Shown: positions 44,345 through 55,549, counted from the first letter of the stretch. The stretch: 64,000 nt of DNA from Typhlomys cinereus (GCA_023101885.1 JALPQD010000143.1:4992014-5056013); one strand, 5' to 3'. Translations and numbers: made by a program. Notes: a model not told the origin generated them from the letters alone.

Positions 44345-44760
44345 AGTCCATTTCCTATTACCAGTGATAAAAATCATGGACTAGGTGGGTTATGAAGGAA
44401 AGAGGGTTGTTTTGGCTCATGGTTTTGGAGGTCCAAGAATGAAAGGTCCTATCCCACAGTGAGCTTCTTATTGTCATAGTACATGATCTGACAGGGAAGA
44501 GAAAAGGACAAGGTGTGCACATGTGTATATGTGTGTGCGCGTGTGTATCTGTGTTTGTGTATGTGTCATGTGTCTTCTGGCTATCCTCCCTGTTCTCATC
44601 AGACCTGTTGGATTAAGTCAAGGGTCCTTTACTCTGAAGACCTTAACTGGCCTACTCACCTTTCATAGTATTGTGTTTCCCTTCTTCAAACCTCACAATG
44701 AGAATTGCATGTTAATACATGAATCTTGAGGGACATACTCAAATCCTAGAAGCTCTCCAT
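44345..44760 (-). mobile_element. MaLR-like LTR, minus strand, with TG-rich insert
   Basis: 'agtccatttcctattaccag', 'ttgttttggctcatggtttt', then a TG-rich array (44515-44570), then 'cttaactggcctactcacct' and 'cctcacaatgagaattgcat' follow the reverse order of a MaLR LTR. It lies within the ancient L1. Confidence 0.5.
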
Positions 44761-44869
44761 TACCACAGTCTACAGATCTGTTGATCTGTGTTGTTATTTC
44801 ACAGTCAGTCTATTGGTTTTTATTACTGCACTGAACTAATATGTTTATTAAGATTCTATATTAATCTGC

Positions 44870-45198
44870 TAGGCTTCTGTAAACAGATATTTGGTCATTT
44901 AAAACCATAGAAAATTATTCTTTCATAGTTGTGGTGAATGGAGTCTGAAGTCAACATGTAGGCAGAGCTAAACTCTCCCGGGGGAGACTTATTCTGAGAG
45001 AATTATTCTCTAGGGGAGGATCCTCCTTTCTCTCATCAGCTTTTGGAGGCTGAGGGTAACCCTTAGGTCAGTTGGGCTGCGCCCACTCAGCTTAGCTGGG
45101 CCATATCCATTTCACTTCCATCTCAGCCTCTGCCATCCTGTCAAATTGTGTCCTCTCCTCCTCCATGTGTTTGTTTCCAAAGACCCTCTGCCTTGCTC

Positions 45199-45234
<36 letters not shown>

Positions 45235-45520
45235 GTGTGTATGTGTGTGAGAATGAGTGTGCATATGCATGTGTGTATGTGTATGTATGTATGCATGTGC
45301 ATGTGTGTATGTGCACATGTATATGTATATATGCCGTTTTAATTAGGCCCTGCCCATATAAGGAACCTTCTTCTCAAGATTTTTAATCATATGTTTTGCC
45401 ATATAAAGTAACACTGATTCACTTGCTGTGTATGGTAAGATTCACAGGTTCTTGGGATTAGGATGTGAGCATGTGTTTTAGAATGTTAATATTAAGCCTT
45501 CTACAACAGGGTAAAGCAAT
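44870..45520 (-). mobile_element. MLT1-like LTR, minus strand, with TG-rich array
   Basis: 'taatctgctaggcttctgta', 'attctttcatagttgtggtg', 'ggaggctgagggtaaccctt', 'tttaattaggccctgcccat' and 'ggattaggatgtgagcatgt' match MLT1 landmarks in reverse. A TG/TATG-rich array (45200-45335) has expanded inside it. Confidence 0.55.
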
Positions 45521-46009
45521 TCCTCTAATTTTATTCTTTTTTTTTGTAAATAAAGATTTTGAATTAATTTAGCTTTTCTCATACCTGAGACGTTTGATAG
45601 GAATTTTGGAAAAAGTTTACTTGTGGTTATAAAACTCCTTGCTTAGATTTAAGTTATCACTGCATTAAAGCTATAGGTTGACTTTGGAAGTTTTGCCATT
45701 TTTTAATGTTGAGTCTTCCAATCTATAAAATGGTATGTCACACTATTAATTTAGAAATTCTTGATGTGCTCTCATTTTGTAATTTTTGGCATGTAGACTC
45801 TGCACAGGTCTCATTTTATAATCCATTTTATGTGGAGCAATGTTATTTCGCATTGTGTTTTTAATTTCTTCCCAAATTTAATTAATCATATGTATAATTT
45901 CAATTGACTTGTGAGTTGTTTGGTTTGTTATGAACTTGCTATAATTCTTAGTTTGATGATTTTTTTGCAATGTTGAAGCAGAGGATTTATTTTGCAACCA
46001 TTTTGGGTT

Positions 46010-46310
46010 TTCTTTTCTAATATGTGTGTGATGTGCATGTGCCGTGTATATATGTGTTTGCATGTGTGCATTTGTACATACATGGATGGAGGTGTTTGTG
46101 TGTTATAGTGCATGTATGGAGGTGAGAGAGCAACCTCAGTTGTCTGTACTCTCCTTCCACATTGTTTGAGGGGACATCTCTTCTTGTTCATCGTGGTCGT
46201 AGATGTGGGATAACTCATTTGGTTGTATGTGGGCTCTGAGGATCTGAACTCTGCTCCTTACTCTTGAATGGCAAGTGGTTTATCTACTAGCCATCTCCAT
46301 AGCCCTAATT
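46010..46310 (-). mobile_element. Rodent SINE (B2/B4-related), minus strand
   Basis: A GT-rich left part ('gtgtatatatgtgtttgcat'), 'catgtatggaggtgagagag', 'gtctgtactctccttccaca' and the right end 'gatctgaactctgctcctta...tagccatctccatagccc' match a minus-strand tRNA-derived SINE. It interrupts the ancient L1. Confidence 0.65.
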
Positions 46311-47464
46311 TGGGGTTTTTTAAACAGTCATCTTTTCTATATAAAAAGTTTTCTTTTTCCTTTCTCATCCATATGCCTTCTATTGCTATACTGAAATGAT
46401 TAGAACTTATTGTGTAGTGTCGATTAAGAATAAGAATGCATGTCATTGCCTTTGTCTCCATCTTACTGGGTAGCACAGTCTGTTACCATTAAGTATGAAT
46501 TACCTTTAAGTTTCTGTAGATTCCCTTTCTTTTGTTAAGTTGAAGCAATATGTCTATTTTCCTAGCTGATGAAAGTTTAATAATGAATTTGTTTTTCTGC
46601 ATCAGTGGTAGGATCAGATGATAGTTGTTAGATGTTGGGGTGGATTACATTGATATTCAGAAGGTGGTACAGCCTTGAGTATATCTAATAACCCCCACTT
46701 GTGTGTAAGTGTGGTTACTGTGATTTTGTGGAGGATTTTGTATGCATGTACAGGAATACTGTTATTTGGAATGAAGTCTTCTTTTGTTGCCTCTTTGTTG
46801 TTGCTGTTGCCTATTTCAACTTCCTTGAGTTTTGTAGTTATGTTTTCCAAGGGAAAACTTCTTCTAAGTTATTGAATTTATGAGCATAAAGTTGATCATA
46901 ATATTCCCTTAATATCTTTTTAATGATTCCAGGATCTGTTATTATCATCTGTTTCATTCCTCATGTTGATGACTTGTGTCATGTCTTTTTATTTTTGTCA
47001 CTCCTATTAGGGTTTTTAAAGATCAATTTTATTGATATTTTAAGAACTTCTTTTTATCTAGTTCATTTTCTTTATTGTTTTTCCATTTTGGTTTTGTTCA
47101 TTTCTGTAGTTTCTTTGTCATTTCTTTCTTTTTACTAGTTTTGTGTTTATTTTGCTGCTTGTTTCTTTTAGATAGGAACTCACAATATCAACTCATGACC
47201 GTTCTTTATTTCTAATGCAAACATTTACTGCTGTGATTTCCTGTGTTTGGTGGATTTCTCTCCAGAGGAAAAAAGCAATGAAGTGCTGTAATGTTTGCTT
47301 TTAGTCATTTCTATGAATTAAAAAAAATTCTCCATAAAATTTTCTCTGACCCCATGGATTGTTGTAAAGTGTGTTCATTTTCACATGCTTGTTGATTTTC
47401 TTTTTCCTTTTCTGCTGCTACATCCTTTGACCACAGGTTCCCAAACTCATTCTGCATAATTTCA

Positions 47465-47820
47465 TTTTTTTAAAAAAAACAGATAAATTCTGTTCTTTGA
47501 CATTTTTATACATGTATATAATGCATTCTAATCATTCACCCCACTCTCTTTTAACTCCCTCCCACCCTACCAGCCCCCTTCTCCCCTAAAGATCTCTTTC
47601 TCTTGTCCAGGACTTTTGTTTTGTGTCCCACTGAGTTTGACTAGGGTTCTTTGTGTGACTGTGGGTTTCGGAATTACTCATTGGAACCTGGTGGGCTCTC
47701 TAGTGGGCACATACTGGAAGCTGTGCCTTCCTCCTCCAGAATCTGTTGGTTGCCAATAGTTCAGCAGTAAATGGTAGGCCCTAGAGCCCCTCCTTGTCGG
47801 GGCCAGTCTCGTGTAGGTTC
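47465..47820 (+). repeat. Old rodent interspersed repeat R1
   Basis: 'tttatacatgtatataatgc', 'cattcaccccactctctttt', 'gtgtcccactgagtttgact', 'agggttctttgtgtgactgt' and 'agaatctgttggttgccaat'. This is the longest and best-preserved of the four R1 copies. Confidence 0.55.
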
Positions 47821-48782
47821 AACAACTAGCCACCGCTGCTCCTGTGAGTTCCATGTACATATGTGGGCACCTTCTAATCCCATGGAAAAAAATATTTACC
47901 AATTCAGAAGTATTGATAATGGGAAGAGGAATAGAAGTTATTTTGGGGACTAACATGTATCTCATCACATGGATCCTTAGGTCCATTCTCTGAGTACGTG
48001 GTGAATAGCCATTGGTGTAACTGTTACCTGCTTGGCAGTGGATATCACACAGCTGGATATCTTCAAACAAAGACCACCCACATAGGTCTCACTTGCGTGT
48101 TGTAAGCACAGAGAGCTGACCTCTGCAAGTACAGAGCTGTTGGAAGTCCTGAGCAAAACCTGGCACCACACAGTGGAAGGGAGAGTGTAAATCAGGTGGC
48201 TGGTAGCTTCTGACAGCCCTGAAACAGTGAGATTCCTTGCCTGTCCGGTAGAGGGTGCACTCTCGCAAGGGGCTTTCCTAGCCAATTGTTTCCTGGGTAG
48301 ATCTGCGGGCAGTCGTGGTATAAATAGCTCCTCCACCCACTACCTCCCCCTCCACTTCACCTTTGGCTGGAGCTCGGGGAGCTGGAGGAGGCACTGGCAC
48401 AGAGAGTGGCGGAGGCTGTGAATAGCCTAGTCTAACTTTCTAAATCATGGTCAAATGGAAGTTTCATTTTTACAGCCTTTTTGGTGTTGTTTTGCTCTGC
48501 TTGGTTTATTGTTTCCTTCGGGAGCTTCTACTCTACCTGCTGATACTAGCTGAGGGAAATGAAGAGGTTTTCCCAGGCTGGTGCTTTCAAGGAGAGGTGG
48601 GAGCCGGCTCTCACTTGTGCAGAGCAAAAGGCTTCCAAGATTGCATTCCTTGCTGTGCCTGAGGTCCTCTTCCAGCCTTTGACATCTCTTCAGGAGGAGT
48701 AGTGCATTAGGAGTGGACAGAAACCCTAGCCTCAGTGGGAAGACAGAATGGTTACTCTGTGTAACCACTTATTGTCACATAG
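47821..48782. other. Unique stretch, weak CTCF-like motif
   Basis: Frames of 119 codons (47977-48336, minus) and 105 codons (48451-48768, minus) have no recognisable domain and overlap plus-strand frames. A CG-containing segment lies at 48225-48330. No repeat is recognised. Confidence 0.4.
48245..48260 (+). promoter_or_regulatory. Partial CTCF-like motif
   Basis: CCGGTAGAGGGTGCAC matches about 13 of the 16 core positions. Weak evidence without neighbouring CpG density. Confidence 0.25.
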
Positions 48783-49035
48783 TGTACTAGTTAAATAGAT
48801 GGGTGTCAGCTTGACAATTGAAGGCTGAGCTCTGGGCACATCTGTGAAGAATTAGTAGTTCAGGCAAGTCCTGAGCAAGCCTGCAACTTGTTGATGTGAG
48901 AAGCCCCAGTGCAAAATGGATAGGATGGAGAGGATTTAGAGAGCTGCTTTAGTGAGTTGGTATTCTTCAGCATACTTTGTCTGAGTGAGGTTTGCCCCTC
49001 TCTTGGCAATACCATGGATATGCTACGGACAGTCT

Positions 49036-49181
49036 GCTCAGCTCCTGGTGTTGGTATGAACTCTCTCTCTGTTATGGTTTGCATGTGGGTCGTTCCCACA
49101 GTCTCCTCCAATTTGCTCAGCTCCTGGAGTTGGTATGAACGCTCCTTCTGTCATTGTTTGAATGTGGGTAGTTCCCACGGG
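49036..49181 (+). repeat. Tandem duplication, 79-bp period, across an insertion junction
   Basis: About 67 bp from 49036 recur from 49115 with a constant 79-base offset; shared words include 'gctcagctcctgg', 'gttggtatgaac' and 'gttcccac'. The unit spans the boundary between the family A LTR and the inserted family B LTR. Confidence 0.85.
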
Positions 49182-49534
49182 CTCATGCTCATGTATTTGA
49201 ATCCTTAGTTGATGTCAGGGAAGGTCATGGCAGCTTTAGGAGATGGAGCCTTGCTGGTGGAAGGCACATTACAGTGGGTAGGTTTCGAGGCTGGTTAATC
49301 TGGCCCTCCTTCCTAAAGAAGTCAGCCCTTACAGTTTGCAGCCGGAGCTCTCTCAGCCTCCATGATGTCTGCTGTTACTTAGGCTGCTTCCAGCTTCTGC
49401 TAACCAGCCATGCCTTTTCTACTTTAATAAACTCTATTTCTCCTCTGCAACTATAAGCCAAATAAAGCCTTTTCTCCCTTAATTCACTTGACTTTGAGTG
49501 GAGTCTCACAGTAGCAGAAAGAATAACTGGTACA
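49070..49534 (+). mobile_element. Family B LTR inserted into family A LTR
   Basis: It begins TGTTATGG, ends GGTACA, and is flanked by CTCTC (49065-49069) and CTTTC (49535-49539), one mismatch from a 5-bp duplication. The first part is duplicated in tandem, which explains its extra length against the 362-bp copy at 42581. Confidence 0.75.
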
Positions 49535-49661
49535 CTTTCCGAGCTGAACAACGAACTATAACCAAGAAGCATAAACAAGAAGACCCCCCTCCTCCCCTGC
49601 TCTTGGTCCTCTAAGCTCTTTGGTGTTGAATTTGTTGGGAACATGCTGAGTAACTACAACA

Positions 49662-50776
49662 GCCGAGCTCCTGGTGGACGATTGTAGATATGTCCTCTAG
49701 ACTCACCTGGTGGAGGCAGAGAGACTGACTTCCATGGAGCCAGGGAGAGGACGGCTCCTACTTCTGGTTAAGTTGAGAGTGTGCAAACACTGGGTCTCAG
49801 TGAGAGACACATTCTGGCAATGGGAGGAGGCTACTTCATCGCTTCTCCAGTCTTGTGGATCCAAACTTGTTTGCCTTCTCCTTCTACCTGTTAGAATTCT
49901 CCCTGCATCATTTCAAGGCTTACAGTGACTAGCAGGAAGGTACAGGGAGAAGCTGTGGAGACCGAAGTTATTTTTCAACTTTCGATCATGGCATTTGCTT
50001 TTGCCCCTTCCCTGACACAGAGTCTTGGGGACTGTTGTCTGTTAGCTGCTGAGAAGTTGGTTCCGCGCATATCAAATATCCACTTCTACTCAAGTCCCCT
50101 GAATAAAATGGTATAGCATTCACCTGAAAGTCATACAATCCCGTGTAACCAGCTTTAAACAATCTCCTTGTCACCCATAATACTCAATACAGTGTAGATA
50201 CCATGTAATAGATGTTTCATAGACTGTTTAAGAATAGTGGTAACATAAAAAGGTATGCTAATAGTCAGTGCTGATACAATGCTTTCCTTCCAAATTTTTA
50301 TTATCTGCGAATGTAGAACCCAAGGATATGGAGGGTCAGCTGTATTTGAGTAACGAGAAGAAAGTATCTCAAGAACAGTAGATTAAGATGTATGTATGAG
50401 ACAGAGATGGCCAAGTGAGAGGGGTCATGCAAAACATTAGTCACCATGTTAAAGAGCTTATTGTAGGTACAAAGAAAAATCATTCTTGTTTTTAAGTGGA
50501 GATCACAGGATTCTAGTTTCTTTGTGAAGAGGTGCTAAGGCTTACAATTAGAAATAGAAATAAAACGAATGCTTCCTACAAGAAAACATTGCGGTGACTT
50601 GAGTGAAATTAAAACAAGAGAAAAGGAAAAAAGATCAGAGAGACGCTCCAGAGGTATTACCTGCAGATTATGGGATGGATTGGCTATAGAATATGAGTGA
50701 AAGAAATGTATCACAGAACATCCCACGGCTGTGGCTGAATTGGCTTTGTGGTGGGTGCAGACAGGGAGAGGAACAG
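49662..50776. other. Unique sequence, no gene seen
   Basis: Open frames up to 103 codons (50535-50846, minus) run into the next SINE/LTR and have no recognisable domain. Confidence 0.4.
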
Positions 50777-50801
50777 GAGCTGGGGAGATTGGTTTAGTAG
50801 G

Positions 50802-51188
50802 AGTCATGGTTTGAATGTGTGGGTATGTATGTGCCCCACAGCTCATGTGTTTGAATCCTTCATTGTCGTTTGGGAAGTGTCATGGCACTATGAGGAGGTA
50901 GAGCCTTGCTGAAAGAAGGTCATCGCAGGTGCTGGGCCTTGAGGTTGGTTAGCCCTGCCCTGTTTCAATTAGTTAGTTTGGTCTTGCAGTTGGCAGTTCA
51001 TGGCTCTCACTTCCATGACGAACAAGAGTTAAACCTCCTCCAGCTTCTGCCAGCCTGCCCTGACATTTCCACAAGGAAGAACTGTGTCTTCCCTCTGGAG
51101 ATGTGAGTTGAATAAATCTCCCTTTCTCCTTTATGTTGCTTGAGTCTCAGTGATGTCTCACAGCAGTAGAGGAGAATTCCTGCCACAG
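50802..51188 (+). mobile_element. Family B LTR inserted in the B3-like SINE
   Basis: 'gtcatggtttgaatgtgtgg' at the start and 'tgagttgaataaatctccc' plus 'cctgccaca' at the end match the copy at 42581-42942. Flanks GTAGG and GTATA share three of five bases, consistent with a decayed duplication. Confidence 0.72.
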
Positions 51189-51388
51189 TATATGAAGTAC
51201 TTGCCATGCAAATGTGACAATCTGATTAGGACAGTCAACATCCACAGAAAACATTATTGTCTCTGCATGCAGCTGTGATACCAGTGCAAAGGGAAGGGGA
51301 GGGGTGGAGACAGGCCCAGCCTAGAGCTCTCTGGTTATCCAGTGTACTTGAATCAGTAATCGCCAGGTTCAGTGAGAGACCATGCTTC

Positions 51389-51404
51389 AAAAATAATGTA
51401 GTGA
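51389..51404 (+). repeat. L1 target-site duplication, left copy
   Basis: AAAAATAATGTAGTGA, identical to 54845-54860. It marks the left edge of the L1 and belongs to the B3-like SINE. Confidence 0.92.
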
Positions 51405-51773
51405 ACTCTCACCACTTCTGTTCAATATTATACTTGAAGTCTTAGCTGAAGCCATAAGACAAGAAAGGGAGATAAAAGGTATTCAAATCAGCAAGGAAGA
51501 AGTTGAGTTATCTCTATTTGCAGAGGACATGATCATATACCTGAGTGATCCCAAAAACTCCACCAGGAAACTCCTGGAACTAATACAGAAATTCAGCAGG
51601 ATGGCAGGATACAAAATAAACGTACAAAATCAGTGGCCTTCCTATATGTCCAGAATGGAAGAAGTGAAAAAGCCCTGAGAGAAACAATCCCATTTACTAT
51701 AACCCCTAAGAAAATGAAATACCTTGGTATAAACCTAACCAAGGAAGTAAGAGATCTCTATAATGAAAACTTT

Positions 51774-51786
51774 AAAACCCTAAAGA
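51774..51786 (+). repeat. SINE target-site duplication, left copy
   Basis: AAAACCCTAAAGA, identical to 52073-52085. It lies in the L1 ORF2 frame. Confidence 0.92.
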
Positions 51787-52072
51787 GGGCTGGAGAGGTG
51801 GCTCAGGGGTTAAGCCTCTGCCTTGCAGGCAGAAGGTCCTGAGTTCGGATCCCAGATCCCACGTATAGACGCCAGGTGGAAGCGGGGGCGGCCTGCGCTT
51901 CTGGTCCTGGTAGGGCGGAGCCTGTGAATCCTGGGGCAGAGTAAACAAGGAGGAGGTGGAGGTGGTCCATGGTGGTTCCTGAATTCGTCCGTGGTTCTAC
52001 ACACACACAGACACACACAGACACACATGCGCACGCACATACATACACACACATGCACAATTGAATAAAAAA
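51787..52072 (+). mobile_element. Young tRNA-derived SINE inside L1 ORF2
   Basis: 286 bp bounded by a perfect 13-bp duplication. A box TGGCTCAGGGG near 51799, B box GTTCGGATCCC near 51843, then 'ctggtcctggtagggcggag', a CA/ACAG-rich stretch and a short A tail. It is nearly the same as the minus-strand copy at 53883-54173, so it is the active or recently active family of this genome. There is no AATAAA-to-terminator arrangement that I can call with certainty. Confidence 0.95.
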
Positions 52073-53882
52073 AAAACCCTAAAGAAAGAAATTACAGAAG
52101 ACACCAGAAGGTGGAAAGATCTCCCATGTTCAATATCATAAAAGTGATCATCCTATCAAAGGCAATATACAGATTCAATGCTATACCAATCAAAATCCCA
52201 AAGCAATTCTTGAAAGAAATTGACCAAACAATCTCAAAATTCGTGTGGAAGCACAAAAGACTCAGGATAGGTAAAACAATACTGAGTAACAAAAACATTG
52301 CTGGAGGTATCACCATGCCAAACCTTAATCTATACTACAAATCCATAGTTATAAAATAGCCTGGTACTGGCTCCGAAATAGACACACAGATTAATGGATA
52401 AAGGTTGAAGACCCAGATTAATCCCACACAATTACAGCCATTTGATCTTTGACAAAGGGGCCCAAAAAATCCAATGGAAAAAGAACAACATCTTCAACAA
52501 ATGGTGCTGGCAAAACTGGATGTCCATATGCAGAAGATTCAAACTGTACCCATACTTGTCACCATGTACAAGAATTAATTCCAAATGGATCAAGGACCCT
52601 GATATAAGGCCAGAGACTATAAAAACCTTAGTTGAAAGGAGAGGGAACTCCCTGGAGCTGATTGGGCTAGGCCAACAGTTCCTAAACAGACATCCAATGG
52701 CACAGTCACTGCTACCAACTCTCAACAGTTGGGATCTTGTGAAATTAAAGAGTTTATGTTCAGATGAAGAGATTGTAACCTGAGCAAAAAGGCAACTCAC
52801 AGAATGCGAGAAAATCTTCACTAACCACATATCTGATAGCGGTCTATTATCCAGAGTGCACAAAGAACTTAGAAAACTGAACACCAAGGAAACAAATGGC
52901 CCAATTAAAAAATGGGCCTTGGCACTTAAAAGAAACTTTGCCAGGGATGAAATTGAAATGTCTAACACATGTCTTAAAAAATGCTCCACATCCTTAGCCA
53001 TCAGGGAAATGCAAATCAAAACCTCCCTGAGATATCATCTCACCCTGGTCAGGATGGCAAAAATCCACAATACAAACAACACCAAATGCTGGAGAGGATG
53101 TGGAGAGAGGGGAACTCTGCTACATTGCTGGTGGGAATGCAGGCTCATACAGCCACTCTGGCGAGCCGTCTGGAGATTCTTAAAAAAGTTAAAGATTGAA
53201 ATGCCATATGACCCTGCTACACCACTTTTGGCAAAAATTCACCTCGATAGCACAAGCACGACCATGTTCATAGCAGCACTGTTTACAATAGCAAAGTCAT
53301 GGAATTAACCCAAATGTCCAACAGTTGGAGAGTGGATAAGGAAAATGTGATACATTTATACAATGGAATACTACTCAGCCATCAAAAAAGATGAATTAAT
53401 GCAATTTGCCAGGAAATGGATGGGATTATAAACAATTATATTGAGTGAAGTATCCCAGACACAGAAAATTAAGCAATGTATGTACTCCCTAATAGGTGGA
53501 TCCTAGTACCAAACCCCCTTAGTGACACATTCAAAGATAAATCTCTGTAATACCTACAGTAATTGCAAAGATTATAAATAGGAGGGAAGGGGAAGGAGGG
53601 CCCCACCAGAAACAAGGAGAGAGGGGATCATGCTACAGCTAGAGAAAATAAGCCACTATCAAGGACTGCAAGGAAGTAATGAGACATCTGGTTAAGCTCA
53701 CAGACTTTCCTTACTGGTCACTTGCAACTGATGGAGTTTGATCTCACCTAGACAGGGAGGGCATAGAGTCTGGCAAATAGATGGTAACCATCCTGCAAAT
53801 TGGAGACTGACCCTCTTCACTGTGTTCTCCTACTTTTATTCAATCTATCTTTAAATCTACTCTTATAGTAAGACTCTATTTT

Positions 53883-54173
53883 TTTTTAAATTTTTTTTTA
53901 AAATTATTTATTCAACTGTGTGCATGTGCGTGTGTATGTGCGTGCGCATGTGTGTGTGTCTGTGTGTGTATAGAACCACGGACGAATTCGCGAACCACCA
54001 TGGACTCCTCCACCTCTTTCTGCCCCGGGATTCACAGGTTCCGCCCTACCAGGACCAGAAGCGCAGGCCGCCCCCGCTTCCGCCTGGCGTCTATACGTGG
54101 GATCTGGGATCTGAGCTCAGGACCTTCCGCCTGCAAGGCGGAGGCTTAACCCCTGAGCCACCTCTCCAGCCCC
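53883..54173 (-). mobile_element. Young tRNA-derived SINE in L1 3' UTR, minus strand
   Basis: About 290 bp bounded by a perfect 16-bp duplication AGTAAGACTCTATTTT (53867-53882 and 54174-54189). The left end is T-rich (tail), the right end is the reverse complement of the SINE head. It differs from 51787-52072 mainly by a missing piece of the 'aaacaaggaggagg' segment. The minus-strand L1 at 62090-62818 shows the same L1 region without this SINE. Confidence 0.95.
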
Positions 54174-54702
54174 AGTAAGACTCTATTTTAACAGCCTTTT
54201 ATCTCTGGCTAGGAGGCAACATCCACTACCCATCAGGATGGAGCCAAGGGCGGTGCAGGAACAGCAAAACTGGAAAAAAACCCAACAAACCATAATTCAG
54301 AACATCAGAGACCCTACATTAATCACCAGGAACCGGGCCAGCCTAATCTCATCCCATCCTAAAGCTTAGGGAAATTTGCGGAAGAGGGGCGGTAAGATTG
54401 TAAGAGCTTAAAGATGGGGAGGAACAACGATATACAAGATACTCCACACAAGTTAGGGCCGAAGTAATCATAATAGAACTTTGCATGATCTGCGCAATGA
54501 CTGGCGTAACATTGACTCCCCAAAGTCTAGCATGGATCACAGGCACTAGGATCCTTAGAGGCAAGGGATTAACAGCCACAATAGTGTTCTATACTAAAGA
54601 GGAACAAAAGAAAGAACTCTAGGCAATGCCACTGAGTCCTTATACCTCATCAGAGAAGAAGACCAAGAGGGAATTTTGACATGCACACTAAAGGATGCTC
54701 CA

Positions 54703-54830
54703 GGGATGGGGGGGGAGGGGGCACTAGGAGAAAGGGAGGGAGGGGGGAAAGAAGGGGAAAAACGGGGAGGGAACAAGGGGATCCAGGGAAGGGTGGGGGG
54801 AAGGAGGGGACCAGGGTACCTATTAATTGT
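54703..54830 (+). other. L1 3' UTR polypurine, G-quadruplex-prone block
   Basis: Runs of 9, 5, 3, 6, 4, 4, 6 and more G separated by short A-containing spacers over about 125 bp. G-rich polypurine blocks are a known conserved property of mammalian L1 3' UTRs. Confidence 0.85.
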
Positions 54831-54844
54831 GTATGAGTGGAAAG

Positions 54845-54860
54845 AAAAATAATGTAGTGA
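54845..54860 (+). repeat. L1 target-site duplication, right copy
   Basis: AAAAATAATGTAGTGA, identical to 51389-51404. Confidence 0.92.
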
Positions 54861-54957
54861 GGAATAGACATCAACTCAGTATTGTATTTCACATGCTTGT
54901 TTATCTGCGCACACACGTACTTGAACATATGCACATGCATATGCCATACCCACATAG

Positions 54958-55549
54958 AAGGGCAGCAGTTCTGAGAGGTGTATCAGAAGCTGATTTTGAG
55001 ATGGAGTTTTTAAACCTACATGGATATATTATGTAGATGATTATACATATCAAGTCTCAAGCTCAGGAGAGAATGGACTAGAAATAGAAATGTAAAATAT
55101 TTTTTAATACTGGGACAGGTTGAACAACCAGAAAGAGAAAATTAGGAATTGAAAAATGGTCTCAGCACATTTTGGATTTTAGAGTATTTTGGATTTCAGA
55201 TTTTTGATGAAGATTGCCCAATTGGGGAAGTCTTTGAAAATATTTGAAAAATGCAAACATTTTGGAAATCTGAAACACTGCTTGTATCAAACCCCCTGGA
55301 ATATAAAAACGGTGGGGGTGTGCATAAGTATTTGGGAGAAAATGTGGTGAAAAAAAGAGAGTGTTGAGTTTAAGTCTCGAGGCACACAAGTGTTTAGAGA
55401 AGAAGAGGAATAAGCCAAGGAAAATAAGCAGCAGCAGCAGCCAGAAAGAGATAAGCCAAGAGCTGCCTCACATCTCCAGAAACATCCCTCTCTCATTCTT
55501 ATCCCACAAATCACCCTGAAGGATTAAGCACAGAGTCACCAAGACATTT
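54958..55549. other. Unique sequence, no gene seen
   Basis: Two overlapping 75-codon minus-strand frames (55162-55389, 55287-55514) have no recognisable feature. A short CAG run (55428-55440) is present. Confidence 0.4.

Larger units (their letters stand above)
43590..47464 (-). mobile_element. Ancient L1 ORF2 region, minus strand, broken up
   Basis: Phrases in the order expected for the reverse complement of L1 ORF2 run left to right from C-terminal to reverse-transcriptase parts: 'gtacgttcccaccaatgagg' (43758), 'tcctaattggatttttaaat' (43943), 'gagtcttccaatctataaaa' (45711), 'gtttttccattttggttttg' (47077), 'aaacatttactgctgtgatt' (47219) and 'tgaccccatggattgttgta' (47347). It is far too diverged to read as protein. 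Two MaLR-like LTRs and a SINE interrupt it. Limits are approximate. Confidence 0.65.
48783..49661 (+). mobile_element. Family A LTR, interrupted by a family B LTR
   Basis: The start 'tgtactagttaaatagatgg' with 'gtgtcagcttgacaattgaa' matches the family A start, and after the interruption 'gagctgaacaacgaactata' and a CTACAACA end (49661) match the family A 3' part ('agctggactgagaactgtaa'). No matching 5-bp flanks remain. Confidence 0.7.
51405..53500 (+). pseudogene. L1 ORF2 C-terminal relic, disrupted
   Basis: L1 ORF2 encodes the endonuclease/reverse transcriptase that copies L1 RNA into DNA. Only the part from the catalytic palm onward is present; endonuclease and ORF1 are absent. At 51507-51536 the frame reads [10 protein letters not shown], where active L1s have FADD, so the second catalytic aspartate appears changed to M. 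A SINE (51787-52072) splits the frame. Further on there are frame changes between 52359 and 52442, an in-frame stop at 52781-52783 and another at 53306-53308. The Cys/His motif CWRGCG...LLHCWWEC (about 53087-53140) is still readable. The relic cannot make a working enzyme. Confidence 0.9.
51405..54844 (+). mobile_element. L1 LINE, 5'-truncated, with two SINEs inside
   Basis: The insertion is bounded by a perfect 16-bp duplication. It holds the C-terminal part of ORF2 (to about 53500), a 3' UTR, a G-rich polypurine block (54703-54830) and the 3' end 'gtgtatgagtggaaag'. Removing the two SINEs leaves about 2.8 kb. The 5' end lies within the reverse-transcriptase domain ('ttatctctatttgcagagga', encoding an [12 protein letters not shown] version of the L1 FADD box). 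The short clean duplication and readable ORF suggest moderate age. Confidence 0.93.
50777..54957 (+). mobile_element. B3-like SINE split by an LTR and an L1
   Basis: Three pieces join in order: head 'gagctggggagattggttta' (50777-50801); middle 51189-51404 ('gaagtacttgccatgcaaat', 'gccaggttcagtgagagacc'); tail 54861-54957 ('gcacacacgtacttgaacat'). The middle piece carries the B3-typical 'ggttcagtgagagacc'. The gaps are exactly filled by a family B LTR and an L1. Confidence 0.7.

Noticed and set aside
52432..53019. A 195-codon minus-strand open frame, the longest in the window
   Set aside because: It is exactly antisense to L1 ORF2 codons. Open antisense frames are common over L1 ORF2 and the translation has no independent domain.
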